Origin: Phyllobacterium myrsinacearum
GTDB lineage: Bacteria; Pseudomonadota; Alphaproteobacteria; Rhizobiales; Rhizobiaceae
Reading direction: 5' to 3'
Assembly: GCF_002980555.1 (NCBI RefSeq)
Contig: NZ_PVBT01000002.1
Span: forward strand, 124,001 to 188,000
Length of the DNA: 64,000 bases
Part shown: piece after piece, positions 17,330-25,690 of the stretch
How positions within the stretch are numbered: position 1 is the stretch's first letter
Layout: every line of letters begins with the position of its first letter
Made by a program: the position numbers and the translations under genes
The notes under the pieces: generated by a model
The model's input: only the letters and a program-made list of their open reading frames with translations
What the model was told of the DNA's origin: nothing
The model's database searches: none

Positions 17330-18352
17330 ATGTCAGTTGAAGCGGACCGGCTTGTAGGCCGGTTGGCCGGGTTCAAAATTTCATCCGATGCCCTGCACAA
17401 GCTTTCTGCACTGTTTACGCTGTTCATGCTGGTTGCACTTTTCGCTTTCGGCAATGCGGCCTTTCTGAGCGTCGGCAACGGGCTCACAGTGCTGTTGCAA
17501 ACGTCGGTAATCGGCCTGCTCGGAATCGGAATGACGCTGGTAATCGTGACTGGCGGGATAGATCTCAGCGTGGGTTCGGTGCTGGCGCTTTCGGGAACCG
17601 TGGCCGGTCTTGCTGTGAAGGCCGGAATTCCCGTACCGCTCGGCATGGCCATGGGAATTGGTGTGGGCGCGCTGTGTGGTGCGGTCAATGGCATTGTGAT
17701 TACGAAAATGCGCATCACGCCCTTTGTTGCCACACTCGGCATGATGCTGATGGCGCGGGGCATTGCCTTGCAAATCACCGGCGCCGCTCCGATTTCACAA
17801 TTGGGCGAGGCATTCGGCAGACTGGGAAATGGTTCGCTGTTTCGTGTGATCGGCATGGGTGCAAATGGCCTGCCGAAAGTCATCTTCCCGGGAATTCCCT
17901 ACCCCGCGATCCTGCTTTTGGTTGTGGCCGTAGCCGTCGCCTTCATGCTGCGCCGTCGCTCGATCGGCCGCCATATCTATGCCACGGGCTCGAATGAGGA
18001 GGCCGCTCGGCTTTCGGGCGTCGAGGTCGATCGGACCAAGTTTGTCGCCTACGTCATGACCGGTGCCCTCGCCGGACTGGCTGGGATTGTTTTAATGTCC
18101 CGCCTGGTCACAGCGCAGCCCAATGAGGGCGTCATGTATGAACTCGACGCGATCGCTGCGGCCGTTATCGGTGGGGCATCGCTTATGGGCGGGGTCGGAA
18201 CCGTTTCAGGAACGATGATCGGTGCCTTCATCATCGGCGTCTTGCGCAATGGTTTGAACATGGCTGGCGTCTCAGCCTTCATTCAGCAGATCATCATCGG
18301 CTTTGTCGTGATTATGGCGGTCTATGTCGATCAGTTGAGAAGCCGCCGTTAA
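17330..18352 (+). CDS. Sugar-type ABC transporter permease (RbsC/FrcC-like)
   Basis: A 340-residue permease of the BPD_transp_2 family. It has 8-10 hydrophobic helices and family motifs GMTLVIVTGGIDLSVGSVLAL, NGIVITKMRITPFVATLGMM, IYATGSNEEAARLSGVEVDRTKF and AIAAAVIGGASLMGGVGTVSGT. It is the first gene of a permease, binding protein, ATPase, dehydrogenase operon and is preceded by GGGAGGGGC. It imports a monosaccharide or polyol across the inner membrane; the exact substrate is not determined. Confidence 0.93.
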   Translation: MSVEADRLVGRLAGFKISSDALHKLSALFTLFMLVALFAFGNAAFLSVGNGLTVLLQTSVIGLLGIGMTLVIVTGGIDLSVGSVLALSGTVAGLAVKAGIPVPLGMAMGIGVGALCGAVNGIVITKMRITPFVATLGMMLMARGIALQITGAAPISQLGEAFGRLGNGSLFRVIGMGANGLPKVIFPGIPYPAILLLVVAVAVAFMLRRRSIGRHIYATGSNEEAARLSGVEVDRTKFVAYVMTGALAGLAGIVLMSRLVTAQPNEGVMYELDAIAAAVIGGASLMGGVGTVSGTMIGAFIIGVLRNGLNMAGVSAFIQQIIIGFVVIMAVYVDQLRSRR

Positions 18353-18385
18353 CCGGCACAACTGTCTTCATTGGAGGAGGAGAAC

Positions 18386-19327
18386 ATGAAGAAGACCTTG
18401 AAAGCATTGTTTCTGGCAAGCACGATGATCGCTGCCCCCGCCACCGTTATGGCGGGCGAAATCGCTGTGATCGTCAAGACGACCAATTCGAACTTCTGGC
18501 AGAACGTCAACAAGGGCGCTTCGGCCGCGATCGCTGGCCATAGCGAACACACCATGACCTTCAACGGCCCGGCGGCTGAATCCGCAATCGCCGATGAACT
18601 CAGCATGGTCGAAAACGCCATCAATCGCGGCGTGGTTGGCATCGTGCTTGCGCCGTCAGATCCCGATGCGCTTGCGCCGGCCGTCAAGAAGGCCAATGAA
18701 GCCGGTATTCCCGTCGCAATCATTGATTCCGCGCTCTCGGACGCCGCCAAGAACACCTATCAAACCTTCCTTGCGACCGATAATTGTGCGGCAGGCAAGC
18801 TTGCCGCGACCATGATGATTGGAAAGGTCGGTACCGAAGGCAAGGTGGCCGTGATGTCCTACGTCGCGGGCGTCGGTTCGGAAGTGGGCCGCGTCGGCTG
18901 CTTCATTGATTATCTCAAGGCGAATTCCAAGCTGGAAATCGTTGGCCCGCTTTATTCGCAATCGCAGATGGCCACGGCACTCAACCAGACGACCGACGTG
19001 CTCTCCGCCCATCCGGATCTCAAAGGTATCTTCGGTGCCAACGAGCCGACGGCGGTCGGCATGGGCCGGGCAATCGTCCAGGCTGGCAAGACGGGGCAGA
19101 TCGTCGCCATCGGCTTTGATGGCAACGAAGACCTGCAGGCCTTTGTCCGGGATGGCACGCTCGCTGCAACCATGGTCCAGGGCTCCTACCAGATGGGAGA
19201 ACTCGGCGTGAAGGCCATTCTCGACATCATCGGCGGCAAGAAGGTCGAGCCGAAGATTGATACGGGCGTTGTCGCCGTCACCAAAGACAACATCAGTGCT
19301 CCCGAGGCCAAGAACGTTCTTTATTGA
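18386..19327 (+). CDS. Sugar-type ABC transporter substrate-binding protein
   Basis: A 313-residue periplasmic binding protein (type 1 fold, Peripla_BP_4). The signal peptide is [23 protein letters not shown], followed by the strand [39 protein letters not shown], and a late [17 protein letters not shown] with [15 protein letters not shown] typical of ribose/fructose-type binders. The ATG at 18386 is preceded by GGAGGAGG. A strong stem-loop follows its stop, fitting the need for excess binding protein over the ATPase. Confidence 0.93.
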   Translation: MKKTLKALFLASTMIAAPATVMAGEIAVIVKTTNSNFWQNVNKGASAAIAGHSEHTMTFNGPAAESAIADELSMVENAINRGVVGIVLAPSDPDALAPAVKKANEAGIPVAIIDSALSDAAKNTYQTFLATDNCAAGKLAATMMIGKVGTEGKVAVMSYVAGVGSEVGRVGCFIDYLKANSKLEIVGPLYSQSQMATALNQTTDVLSAHPDLKGIFGANEPTAVGMGRAIVQAGKTGQIVAIGFDGNEDLQAFVRDGTLAATMVQGSYQMGELGVKAILDIIGGKKVEPKIDTGVVAVTKDNISAPEAKNVLY

Positions 19328-19336
19328 ACGGCCAGC

Positions 19337-19375
19337 CGGGAGAAGGCAGGGCTTCGGCCTCTGCCTTCTCCTCCC
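19337..19375 (+). promoter_or_regulatory. Intercistronic stem-loop after the binding-protein gene
   Basis: A GC-rich stem (left arm from 19338, GGGAGAAGGCAGGGC; right arm ending at 19375) closes on a TTCG tetraloop at 19353-19356, with small bulges. It lies between the binding-protein stop and the ATPase start. Such hairpins commonly protect upstream mRNA and give the binding protein higher expression than the ATPase. There is no T-run, so full termination is unlikely. Confidence 0.6.
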
Positions 19376-19389
19376 ATCAGGAAAGTCCC

Positions 19390-20202
19390 ATGAACGCGCA
19401 AGTCTCAAAATTGCAGCCGCTGGTCGAGATGATCGATATCCAGAAAAGTTTCGGCGGCGTGCACGCCGTGGAACATGTGTCGGTTGATCTCTTTCCCGGA
19501 GAGGTCGTTGGAGTCCTGGGCCACAATGGTGCTGGAAAATCCTGCCTGATGCGGATTCTTTCGGGTGCAATGACACCGAACACCGGCAGAATCAGGATCG
19601 GGGATGAGGATGTCCGGTTCCTGTCGCCGCAAGACGCGCGGCGCAAGGGGGTCGAGGCCATCTACCAGACGCTGGCGCTTGCCGACCACCTTGATGCACC
19701 GTCAAATCTGTTTCTCGGCCGTGAGCTGAAAACGCGCTGGGGCAATCTTGACGACAGGAAAATGCTGGAGGAAGCGCGCAGGATCCTGCACCGGCTCAAC
19801 CCCAACTTCAAGAATTTGAGCGATCCTGTTTCTCAATTGTCCGGCGGTCAGCGGCAGGTCATTGCCATTGCCCGCGCCATCTATTTCAATGTGAAGATTC
19901 TCATCATGGATGAGCCGACGGCTGCGCTTGGACCGGCCGAGACAGCCATGGTCGCCGATCTCATCCGGCAATTGCGGCGTGAGGGTATCGGCATCTTCCT
20001 CATCAGCCACGACATGCATGACGTTTTCGATCTCTGCGACCGCATTGTGGTGATGAACCGGGGGCGCAATGTTGGCGCCTACCACGTCAAGGAAGTGACC
20101 AAGGATGACGTGCTGAGCCTGATCATCAAAGGTGAGATGCCCGACGGCTGGCGGCCGCGTGATGCGGCAAGCAGACTGCAGCCTGGTTTGGATTCAAATT
20201 GA
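19390..20202 (+). CDS. Sugar-type ABC transporter ATP-binding protein, single domain (FrcA-like)
   Basis: A 270-residue ATPase with Walker A GHNGAGKS (about residues 44-51), signature [15 protein letters not shown], Walker [13 protein letters not shown] and the H-loop FLISHDMHD. It has only one nucleotide-binding domain, unlike the double-domain RbsA type, and resembles the FrcA type known from rhizobia. The start is the ATG at 19390 with AGGAAAG upstream; the open frame extends earlier through the stem-loop. It energises the adjacent permease. Confidence 0.92.
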   Translation: MNAQVSKLQPLVEMIDIQKSFGGVHAVEHVSVDLFPGEVVGVLGHNGAGKSCLMRILSGAMTPNTGRIRIGDEDVRFLSPQDARRKGVEAIYQTLALADHLDAPSNLFLGRELKTRWGNLDDRKMLEEARRILHRLNPNFKNLSDPVSQLSGGQRQVIAIARAIYFNVKILIMDEPTAALGPAETAMVADLIRQLRREGIGIFLISHDMHDVFDLCDRIVVMNRGRNVGAYHVKEVTKDDVLSLIIKGEMPDGWRPRDAASRLQPGLDSN

Positions 20203-20214
20203 GGAGAATAATGA

Positions 20215-21210
20215 ATGTTGTGCGGCACCTGTGTCGAACCGGGACGGTTCGAACTCATCGAACGGCCCCTTCCATTGGCCCTGCCGGAAGGCTGGGCTTT
20301 TGTCGACATCACGGCGGTCGGCATCTGCGGTACGGATTATCACATCTATGCCGGCAAGCACCCCTTTCTCAATTATCCGCGTGTTATCGGCCATGAACTG
20401 AGTGGCCGGCTGGTCACCCCTGCCGGTGGCCTCAAGGCAGGCACACTTGTCGTGATCAATCCTTATATCGCGTGCGGCAAATGCCGCGCCTGTCTGCGCA
20501 GCAAGCCCAATTGCTGTGCGAACATCGCGGTCTTGGGTGTTCATTGCGATGGCGGTCTCTGCCAGCGTATCGCCGTTCCGGCGGAAAATCTGATCGCTGC
20601 CGACGGACTGGATGACATTCAGGCCGCCATGGTTGAGTTTCTGGCGATCGGCGCCCATGCAGTGGCCCGGTCGGGTCTGGCTGCCGGTGACTGTGTGCTG
20701 GTCACAGGCGCCGGACCGATCGGCATCGGGACCGCGCTCTTTGCCCGGCTCGCGGGCGCCGAGGTTCATCTTTTGGACGTGAGCGCGCAGCGGCTCGCCA
20801 TAGCCGGCGAGAAATTCGGTTTTCAAGATTCGTATGACGATCCATCGCGGGTCCTCGACGGCGACCGTGCCGACGGCTTCGATACAGTCTTCGATGCGAC
20901 GGGGGCTGCCGCAGCCATCGAAGCAGGCTTTCCATTCCTCGCGCATGGCAGCAGCTATGTGCTCGTCAGCGTCGTCAAGGATCATATTCGTTTCGACGAT
21001 GCGGAATTCCATAAGCGGGAAACCCGTATTGTCGGCAGCCGCAATGCCGTCCAATCCGATTTCGAAACCGTCATGACGGCCATGCGTGCCGGCAAGATCC
21101 CTACGGATGCTCTTTGTTCGGTGACATTGTCGCTGGCCGAACTGCCGGAACGCTTTCCCGAACTCGCCCGGGACAGGAGCGGACTGATCAAGGCGATCGT
21201 TAGGGTCTGA
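20215..21210 (+). CDS. Zinc-dependent alcohol/polyol dehydrogenase
   Basis: A 331-residue medium-chain dehydrogenase. Catalytic zinc site residues appear in VGICGTDYHIYAG and IGHELSGRL. The structural zinc motif is CGKCRACLRSKPNC (four Cys), and the NAD-binding loop is VTGAGPIGIGTALFARLAGAEVHLLD. It is similar in type to sorbitol, threonine or sugar-acid dehydrogenases (RspB/YjjN-like). It follows the sugar ABC ATPase by 12 bp with its own GAGGAG site, so it likely oxidises the imported sugar, polyol or sugar acid. Confidence 0.88.
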   Translation: MLCGTCVEPGRFELIERPLPLALPEGWAFVDITAVGICGTDYHIYAGKHPFLNYPRVIGHELSGRLVTPAGGLKAGTLVVINPYIACGKCRACLRSKPNCCANIAVLGVHCDGGLCQRIAVPAENLIAADGLDDIQAAMVEFLAIGAHAVARSGLAAGDCVLVTGAGPIGIGTALFARLAGAEVHLLDVSAQRLAIAGEKFGFQDSYDDPSRVLDGDRADGFDTVFDATGAAAAIEAGFPFLAHGSSYVLVSVVKDHIRFDDAEFHKRETRIVGSRNAVQSDFETVMTAMRAGKIPTDALCSVTLSLAELPERFPELARDRSGLIKAIVRV

Positions 21211-21286
21211 CGGTGCCGATCCCGAAAGCGGGTATCCTATTGCGATGCTTGCATCGGCGAATATGGGCTGCATGATCATGACAGGT

Positions 21287-21605
21287 CAGCTGGGGTATCG
21301 AGCATTGCTACCTCGGCAACACGCCAGCTTCCCCACGTAGTGTGTGCCTAGCATCCGGTGTGCCTCCACAGCTTTGTTGAGAGTGGGAATGTTCCGGCGA
21401 CGTGAACCTCAAACGAGCTTGAGCCGATGATTTCGTTGAGCGTGCTGGTTGCAGTTTGGCTGCGATCGCCATTGTACATCAACAATTGCACCCCTGTTGG
21501 GACGTTTGGCTCGGGGAACACGCCATATGGGCAAGCAACGCGGTCGCCGCGCTTTAAAAGCCGTAGCGCGGTCAGCTGCCTCGCCACCTGAATCAAGCTG
21601 CATCT
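21287..21605 (-). pseudogene. Decayed C-terminal fragment of a zinc-binding quinone-oxidoreductase-like dehydrogenase
   Basis: Reading leftward, three pieces in different frames together resemble the C-terminus of an NADP-dependent quinone-oxidoreductase-like protein. They are SGGEAADRATA in one frame, KRGDRVACPYGVFPEPNVP through FEVHVAGTFPLSTK in a second, and AVEAHRMLGTHYVGKLA in a third, ending at a TGA near 21287. The frame changes and the missing N-terminal two thirds indicate a degraded remnant. Its right edge runs into the 3' end of the GST gene, suggesting a past deletion joined the two. Homology is judged by eye. Confidence 0.6.
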
Positions 21606-22240
21606 CCCGCAGCAAAGTGGGCCATCTGTTCGTCGTATGCTTTCAGGAATGCCGGCCGCGCCGTCGCGCGCGCGACGTAGGTGCAGCAAGCAGGGTACCT
21701 TGTGAGCCCGTCAAATCGGTCTACCTGCCGCAGTACGTCCGCCATCAGAAGGTCGGCCACGGTGAATCGACCGGCCGCCAGCCAGTCCCTGCTGGCCAGC
21801 ACCGCTTCCATCCGTTCAAGCCTGGCCTTCAGAAAGTCGTCCACAAACCTAGCCTCGGGCGATTCACCGGGATAGCCCATGAAGCGGAAAAGCGCCCACG
21901 GCTGGCTCGGCAGGTCGACGGAGTTCAGCGCGGCGATCACCCACTCCACAACCTCGGCCCGGCTGCGCGAATCGGTGGGCATGAGCGCTGCGCTTTTCTC
22001 GGCGAGGTGCAGCAGGATGGCGCCGCTCTCGAAGATAATGAGGTCTCCATCGGTCAGCCACGGAACCTGGCCGAACGGCTGCGCTGCAAAATGGTCGGGG
22101 CCTCGATCTCGAAACGGCGTGCTCTCCACCCGATAGGCCAGCCCGGCCTCCTGCAGAGCCCAACGCACCCGCAGGTCGCGCACCATGCCGCGCGGCATTT
22201 CGGGAACCCAATCGAAGGTGGTGAGAATTATGTCGCTCAT
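21593..22240 (-). CDS. Glutathione S-transferase family protein
   Basis: A 215-residue protein with a thioredoxin-like N-terminal domain (motif PFGQVPWLTDGDLIIFESGAILLHLAEK, about residues 55-82, containing the cis-Pro and the ES pair that binds the glutathione gamma-glutamyl group) and an all-helical C-terminal domain (SRDWLAAGRFTVADLLMADVL). It is the last gene of an ArsR-SRPBCC-GST operon, overlapping the SRPBCC gene by 4 bp. The 3' end abuts a pseudogene fragment, but the domain appears complete. The substrate is unknown. Confidence 0.9.
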   Translation of the reverse strand: MSDIILTTFDWVPEMPRGMVRDLRVRWALQEAGLAYRVESTPFRDRGPDHFAAQPFGQVPWLTDGDLIIFESGAILLHLAEKSAALMPTDSRSRAEVVEWVIAALNSVDLPSQPWALFRFMGYPGESPEARFVDDFLKARLERMEAVLASRDWLAAGRFTVADLLMADVLRQVDRFDGLTRYPACCTYVARATARPAFLKAYDEQMAHFAAGDAA

Positions 22241-22677
22241 CTGTCGTCTCCAAGGAATACGGGAAGCTTGTCGAGAAGGCCGTTCCAGCCATGCTCATGA
22301 CTATTGCGGGCCTCTTCGTCGGGCAGGTGCTCGTGGGTCAGGGTCAACATGGTCCCGCCGTCGAACGGTTCAAGCCGGAACGTCACCAGGGACTCCCGTT
22401 CCTTCGTCCCGGGCAGATCCCAAGTGAAAACAAGCATCTTTTCGGGAATTACCTCCTGATAGATGCCGGTTGGATTGTGCTCGTCGCCATTGACCAACCG
22501 GAACACGACACTGAAGCGGCCGCCCGGCCGCACATCGGCCACCACGCTGATGGTTGGTCCCGCATCGGGACCCCACCATTGCATCATCAAATCAGGTTGC
22601 GTAATGGCCGCCCACACCTTGGCGGGCGAAGCATTGATCCGGCGCACGATGGTCACGCTCGGGAGCCGGTCAGTCAT
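22237..22677 (-). CDS. SRPBCC/AHSA1-domain protein
   Basis: A 146-residue START-like protein of the AHSA1 group: RRINASPAKVWAAITQPDLMMQWWGP, GGRFSVVFRLVNGDEHNPTGIYQEVIPEKMLVFTW, and a C-terminal helix HGWNGLLDKLPVFL. Such proteins form a hydrophobic cavity and often sit downstream of ArsR regulators, as here. Four-base overlaps on both sides indicate coupled translation with ArsR and GST. The biological role is undetermined. Confidence 0.9.
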   Translation of the reverse strand: MTDRLPSVTIVRRINASPAKVWAAITQPDLMMQWWGPDAGPTISVVADVRPGGRFSVVFRLVNGDEHNPTGIYQEVIPEKMLVFTWDLPGTKERESLVTFRLEPFDGGTMLTLTHEHLPDEEARNSHEHGWNGLLDKLPVFLGDDR

Positions 22678-23012
22678 TGTTCCCCATCCTCTTCAACGAG
22701 TGCGACAAGCCGGTCGAGACTTACCGCCCAGAAGCGTTCATACTGGTTGAGCCAAGTCATCGCCTCCCGCATCGGGGCGGCTGACAGGTTCACCGCCACG
22801 GTGCGGCCTGTCTTGGTCCGCGTGATCAGTCCGGCATCGGACAGGACGTCCAGATGCTTCGTCATGCCGGGAAGCTTTAGCGAAAAGCGCCCCGCGAGAT
22901 CGCTGACCGAAAGCCCCGGTTCCACCATCAGGCGCTGCAGGACGCCCCGCCGGGTTGGATCGGCCAGCGCCCAGAATGTGCGATCGATTCCTGATGTTTT
23001 AAGCTTCGCCAT
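22674..23012 (-). CDS. ArsR-family transcriptional regulator
   Basis: A 112-residue winged-helix regulator. FWALADPTRRGVLQRLMVEPGLSVSDLAGRFSLKLPGMTKHLDVLSDAGLITRTKTGRT is the ArsR HTH and wing. The typical metal-binding Cys pairs of metal sensors are absent, so it belongs to the metal-independent subgroup that accompanies AHSA1 proteins. It is first in the operon and probably autoregulatory; a dyad covers its start codon. Confidence 0.92.
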   Translation of the reverse strand: MAKLKTSGIDRTFWALADPTRRGVLQRLMVEPGLSVSDLAGRFSLKLPGMTKHLDVLSDAGLITRTKTGRTVAVNLSAAPMREAMTWLNQYERFWAVSLDRLVALVEEDGEQ

Positions 23013-23021
23013 GTAGCGAAG
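23004..23021. promoter_or_regulatory. Dyad over the arsR start codon
   Basis: CTTCGC at 23004-23009 is mirrored by GCGAAG at 23016-23021 with a 6-bp centre containing the start codon. The placement suits an autoregulatory ArsR operator. Short arms make chance possible. Confidence 0.35.
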
Positions 23022-23137
23022 TGTTTAACCTTTACACCGGTGGAGTCAACCATTTGATAGGGCTCTGCCACAAAATATTTAACCCTCGCAAGTCGATAGC
23101 TCTCGACGGCAATCAGGTCGACTACGACGGTTTCCAA

Positions 23138-23291
23138 CGCCGGACAGGCATTGGCACCAAATGGCAAGACCGATGGTCTTCCTCTGCTAGAAACGATCCA
23201 ATGGGAATTTGCCGGTCGATCGCGCAATGATCGGTTGGATGGCGTTTTCTTGCCCCGTGCCGATCTCCGGTGGAATGGCGTGGGAGCCGTT
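23138..23291. repeat. Duplicated intergenic element, copy A
   Basis: About 150 bp that aligns by eye with 25515-25666 at roughly three quarters identity. Identity is concentrated in three blocks: GCCGGACAG through TGGCAAGACC; GAATTTGCCGGTCGATC followed by GATCGGT; and GTGGAATGGC. The first block holds two TTGGCA/TGGCAA half-sites. It sits upstream of the outer-membrane-protein gene at 23503, as copy B sits upstream of the DUF1254 gene. Confidence 0.75.
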
Positions 23292-23380
23292 CGTCAGGGG
23301 GAACATTGTGAGCTGGGTCATGAAAAAAGGGCTGTGTGCTGGGTATTCGCCCGTGACATACGCGGCACTTTTTCTCCAAT

Positions 23381-23428
23381 TTTTCCCATTGGCAACTGTG
23401 CCGATCAGCACAGTTGCCAATGGGAAAA
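23381..23428. repeat. Perfect 21-bp inverted repeat in the leader of the outer-membrane-protein gene
   Basis: The arms at 23381-23401 and 23408-23428 are perfectly complementary over 21 bp and flank a 6-nt loop (CGATCA). The outer ends are TTTT and AAAA, so the transcript would form a very stable hairpin without a following U-run. It lies 74 bp before the start codon of the 23503 gene and after repeat copy A. Possible roles are attenuation, mRNA stability, a protein-binding site or a small mobile repeat. Confidence 0.8.
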
Positions 23429-23502
23429 TGTGAAACATTACAAACAGCATGGTCTTGCTAGTGCAAGATTAGTTCATGATCTATTTAGGGGAAGGGTGGA
23501 AA

Positions 23503-24333
23503 ATGCAGTACACAAATGATCTGTTCAGTGGGCTTAAACGGCTCTGCGCCACGATTATTTCGATTATTGGCTTTGTCACAATCAACCCTGGTGCGGTTTG
23601 GTCGCAACCTTCGGCCGACGACCTGTCGCAGCAATTGGCCAATCCTCTGGCTAGTCTTATCAGCGTTCCCCTCCAAAGTAATTTTGATTTTAAAGCCGGT
23701 GCCAGCAAGAGCGGCTTTGCCTACGGGCTCAACATTCAGCCGGTTGTTCCATTCAGTCTGAACGATGAGTGGAACATCATATCACGTACAATTATACCGA
23801 TTGCCTATCGTGATTATACGCCAGGTGGAAGCGTTTCCGGTTTGGGCGATATAAATGCCAGCCTTTTTCTATCTCCCAAAAATGCAGGGCCTGGCGGTTT
23901 GATATGGGGTGCCGGTCCCGTGTTTCTTCTTCCCACGGCCACTGATGAATATCTTGGCAGCGGCAAATTTGGTCTTGGGCCGACTGCGGTAGCGCTTGTC
24001 CAGCGAAAAGAGTGGACGGTTGGCGCATTGGGGAATCATATTTGGTCCGTCGCGGGCTCTTCGAGCAGGCAGGATGTCAGCGCCAGTCTGTTGCAGCCAT
24101 TCGTTTCCTATAGTTTTGGCCACGGAAGATCGATGTCGCTTAGCGTGGATTCGACCTATGACTGGCAGGCTAATCAATGGACAGTGCCAATCAATTTGGG
24201 CGTTAGCCAGGTTTTCAAGATCAATGATCAGGCCATGAGCCTTCAACTGGGCGGGCGCTACTACGCCGATGGGCCCGAGGGCAGCCCGGAATGGGGCCTG
24301 CGCACAACCCTAACATTTATGTTTGCCAAATAA
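23503..24333 (+). CDS. Putative outer-membrane beta-barrel (phenol-MetA-like) protein
   Basis: A 276-residue exported protein. The N-terminal hydrophobic segment (ATIISIIGFVTINPGAVWSQ) acts as a signal, and the mature part has alternating beta-strand patterns. LANPLASLISVPLQSNFDFKAGASKSGFAYGLNIQPVVPFSLNDEWNIISRTIIPI and a C-terminus LRTTLTFMFAK resemble the MetA-pathway/transporter family of outer-membrane proteins. The start at 23503 has GGGTGGAA just upstream; the open frame begins nine codons earlier. It is probably regulated by the AraC gene that follows. The substrate is unknown. Confidence 0.75.
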   Translation: MQYTNDLFSGLKRLCATIISIIGFVTINPGAVWSQPSADDLSQQLANPLASLISVPLQSNFDFKAGASKSGFAYGLNIQPVVPFSLNDEWNIISRTIIPIAYRDYTPGGSVSGLGDINASLFLSPKNAGPGGLIWGAGPVFLLPTATDEYLGSGKFGLGPTAVALVQRKEWTVGALGNHIWSVAGSSSRQDVSASLLQPFVSYSFGHGRSMSLSVDSTYDWQANQWTVPINLGVSQVFKINDQAMSLQLGGRYYADGPEGSPEWGLRTTLTFMFAK

Positions 24334-24447
24334 GCGAGCCGACTGTGCTGGCAATATAACAGCGAAATTCACCACTCCCAAAAAGGTGTAATTCCCATGC
24401 GATTTTGGCAAGTGATAGCGTCAACCACGTGAGCGCGACGAGATGCA

Positions 24448-25446
24448 ATGGCCACCATCCCTATAACGCGCAGTCAGTTTCTTCTTCCTTTTGTCGGGAT
24501 TCTTGATGAAATTGGTGCGCCGACAAATTCGCTTCTGGAAAAATTCCGGCTACCATCGTCTCTGGAAGCGAAAAGCGATCTCTACGTCCCGCTCTTGCCT
24601 GCGATCCACTTTATTGAGACCGCCCAGAGCACCCAGGGCATCAAGGATTTTGGCTTCTTGGCCAGCCAACGTCTGCACTATTCGCATCTTAGGGAAAAGA
24701 CCAGAGCGCTGATCGCTCACTCCCCGACACTGCTGGTTGCGTTGCGGCACGCCTGCAACTGGGCGTCACGGGAGGATACGATCCTGAGCATGTGGATCGA
24801 ACACGATAACGATCACGTGCGGGTTTGCAGCAGACTGGGCAGATCAAGTGCGCTCTTGCACCTGGAGCATGCGCAATGGCTCCAGAATATTTTCTCTGTC
24901 TACATCGTCCGGCAATTCGCGGGGCTCAACTGGATGCCGCCGGCGATGGCTTTTGAAGCGCGTTACACGCCGAGTGCGGCGACGCAATCTTTCTGGCCAA
25001 ACGTGCGCTTCCTGTCCGAACAGCGTGCCGCTTGGATCAGCATACCGATCGCATGCCTTAGTCTCTCTAATCGTTCGGCCGAATTGTTTCCCTCGTCGCA
25101 GGAGCACGAGGATGGGCCTTCAGGCTACGATATCGTTGAAGTGCTCAAACTGATGTTGCCATCCTATCTCGACGGAGCCGTTCCAACGCTTCCCGAGGTG
25201 GCGGAGATGGCGGGGGTCAGCACGCGCACCTTTCAACGCAAACTCTCTCACATTGATTTTGCATATTCCGATATACTCGACAGCGTCAGATTTGAGCGCT
25301 CGAGCGCCCTTTTACGTGATACTGATTCCAAGATTATCGATATCGCATTTGCTTCTGGATACTCTGATCCAGCACATTTCAGCCGTGCATTCCGGCGAAT
25401 AGCTGGTGTTACGCCACAGCAGTTTCGCGCGCAGTCGCGGTTGTGA
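24448..25446 (+). CDS. AraC-family transcriptional regulator with N-terminal arabinose-binding-like (Arabinose_bd) domain
   Basis: A 332-residue regulator. The first about 200 residues match the layout of the Arabinose_bd type of AraC regulators (FLLPFVGILDEIGAPTNSLLEKFRLP; LREKTRALIAHSPTLLVALRHAC). The C-terminal 100 residues carry the double HTH: LPEVAEMAGVSTRTFQRKLSHIDFAYSDILDSVRFERSSALL and KIIDIAFASGYSDPAHFSRAFRRIAGVTPQQFR. It sits between two genes whose upstream regions share a duplicated element, making it the natural candidate regulator of both. A similar TTGGCA motif lies just upstream of it. Confidence 0.92.
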   Translation: MATIPITRSQFLLPFVGILDEIGAPTNSLLEKFRLPSSLEAKSDLYVPLLPAIHFIETAQSTQGIKDFGFLASQRLHYSHLREKTRALIAHSPTLLVALRHACNWASREDTILSMWIEHDNDHVRVCSRLGRSSALLHLEHAQWLQNIFSVYIVRQFAGLNWMPPAMAFEARYTPSAATQSFWPNVRFLSEQRAAWISIPIACLSLSNRSAELFPSSQEHEDGPSGYDIVEVLKLMLPSYLDGAVPTLPEVAEMAGVSTRTFQRKLSHIDFAYSDILDSVRFERSSALLRDTDSKIIDIAFASGYSDPAHFSRAFRRIAGVTPQQFRAQSRL

Positions 25447-25514
25447 GAGGTGCGTTTCTCCCAGAATATTTGTCGCCATATCGCGCCTTTTTCGCGCGAA
25501 TGGAAAATGCCGTC

Positions 25515-25666
25515 GCCGGACAGACTTTGGCACAAAATGGCAAGACCGGTGACCCGCCTGCGCCTAAAACGGACAGATCAGAATTTGCCGGTCGATCACA
25601 TGATGATCGGTCAGATGGTGTTTGCATGCTCCGTGTCTCCCCAGTGGAATGGCATGGGGTCGTTAA
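25515..25666. repeat. Duplicated intergenic element, copy B
   Basis: Second copy of the element described at 23138-23291, in the same orientation and ending about 25 bp before the DUF1254 gene start. The block TTTGGCACAAAATGGCAAGA contains two TGGCA half-sites one helical turn apart. A partial dyad follows (GGTCGATCA, five bases, TGATCGGTC; seven of nine positions match). Confidence 0.75.
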
Positions 25667-25690
25667 TCAGTTTGAAGAAGAGGTATATCC

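Noticed and set aside
20194-21279. 361-codon minus-strand frame opposite the zinc dehydrogenase
   Set aside because: The plus strand encodes a complete dehydrogenase with zinc motifs; the opposite frame is a shadow.
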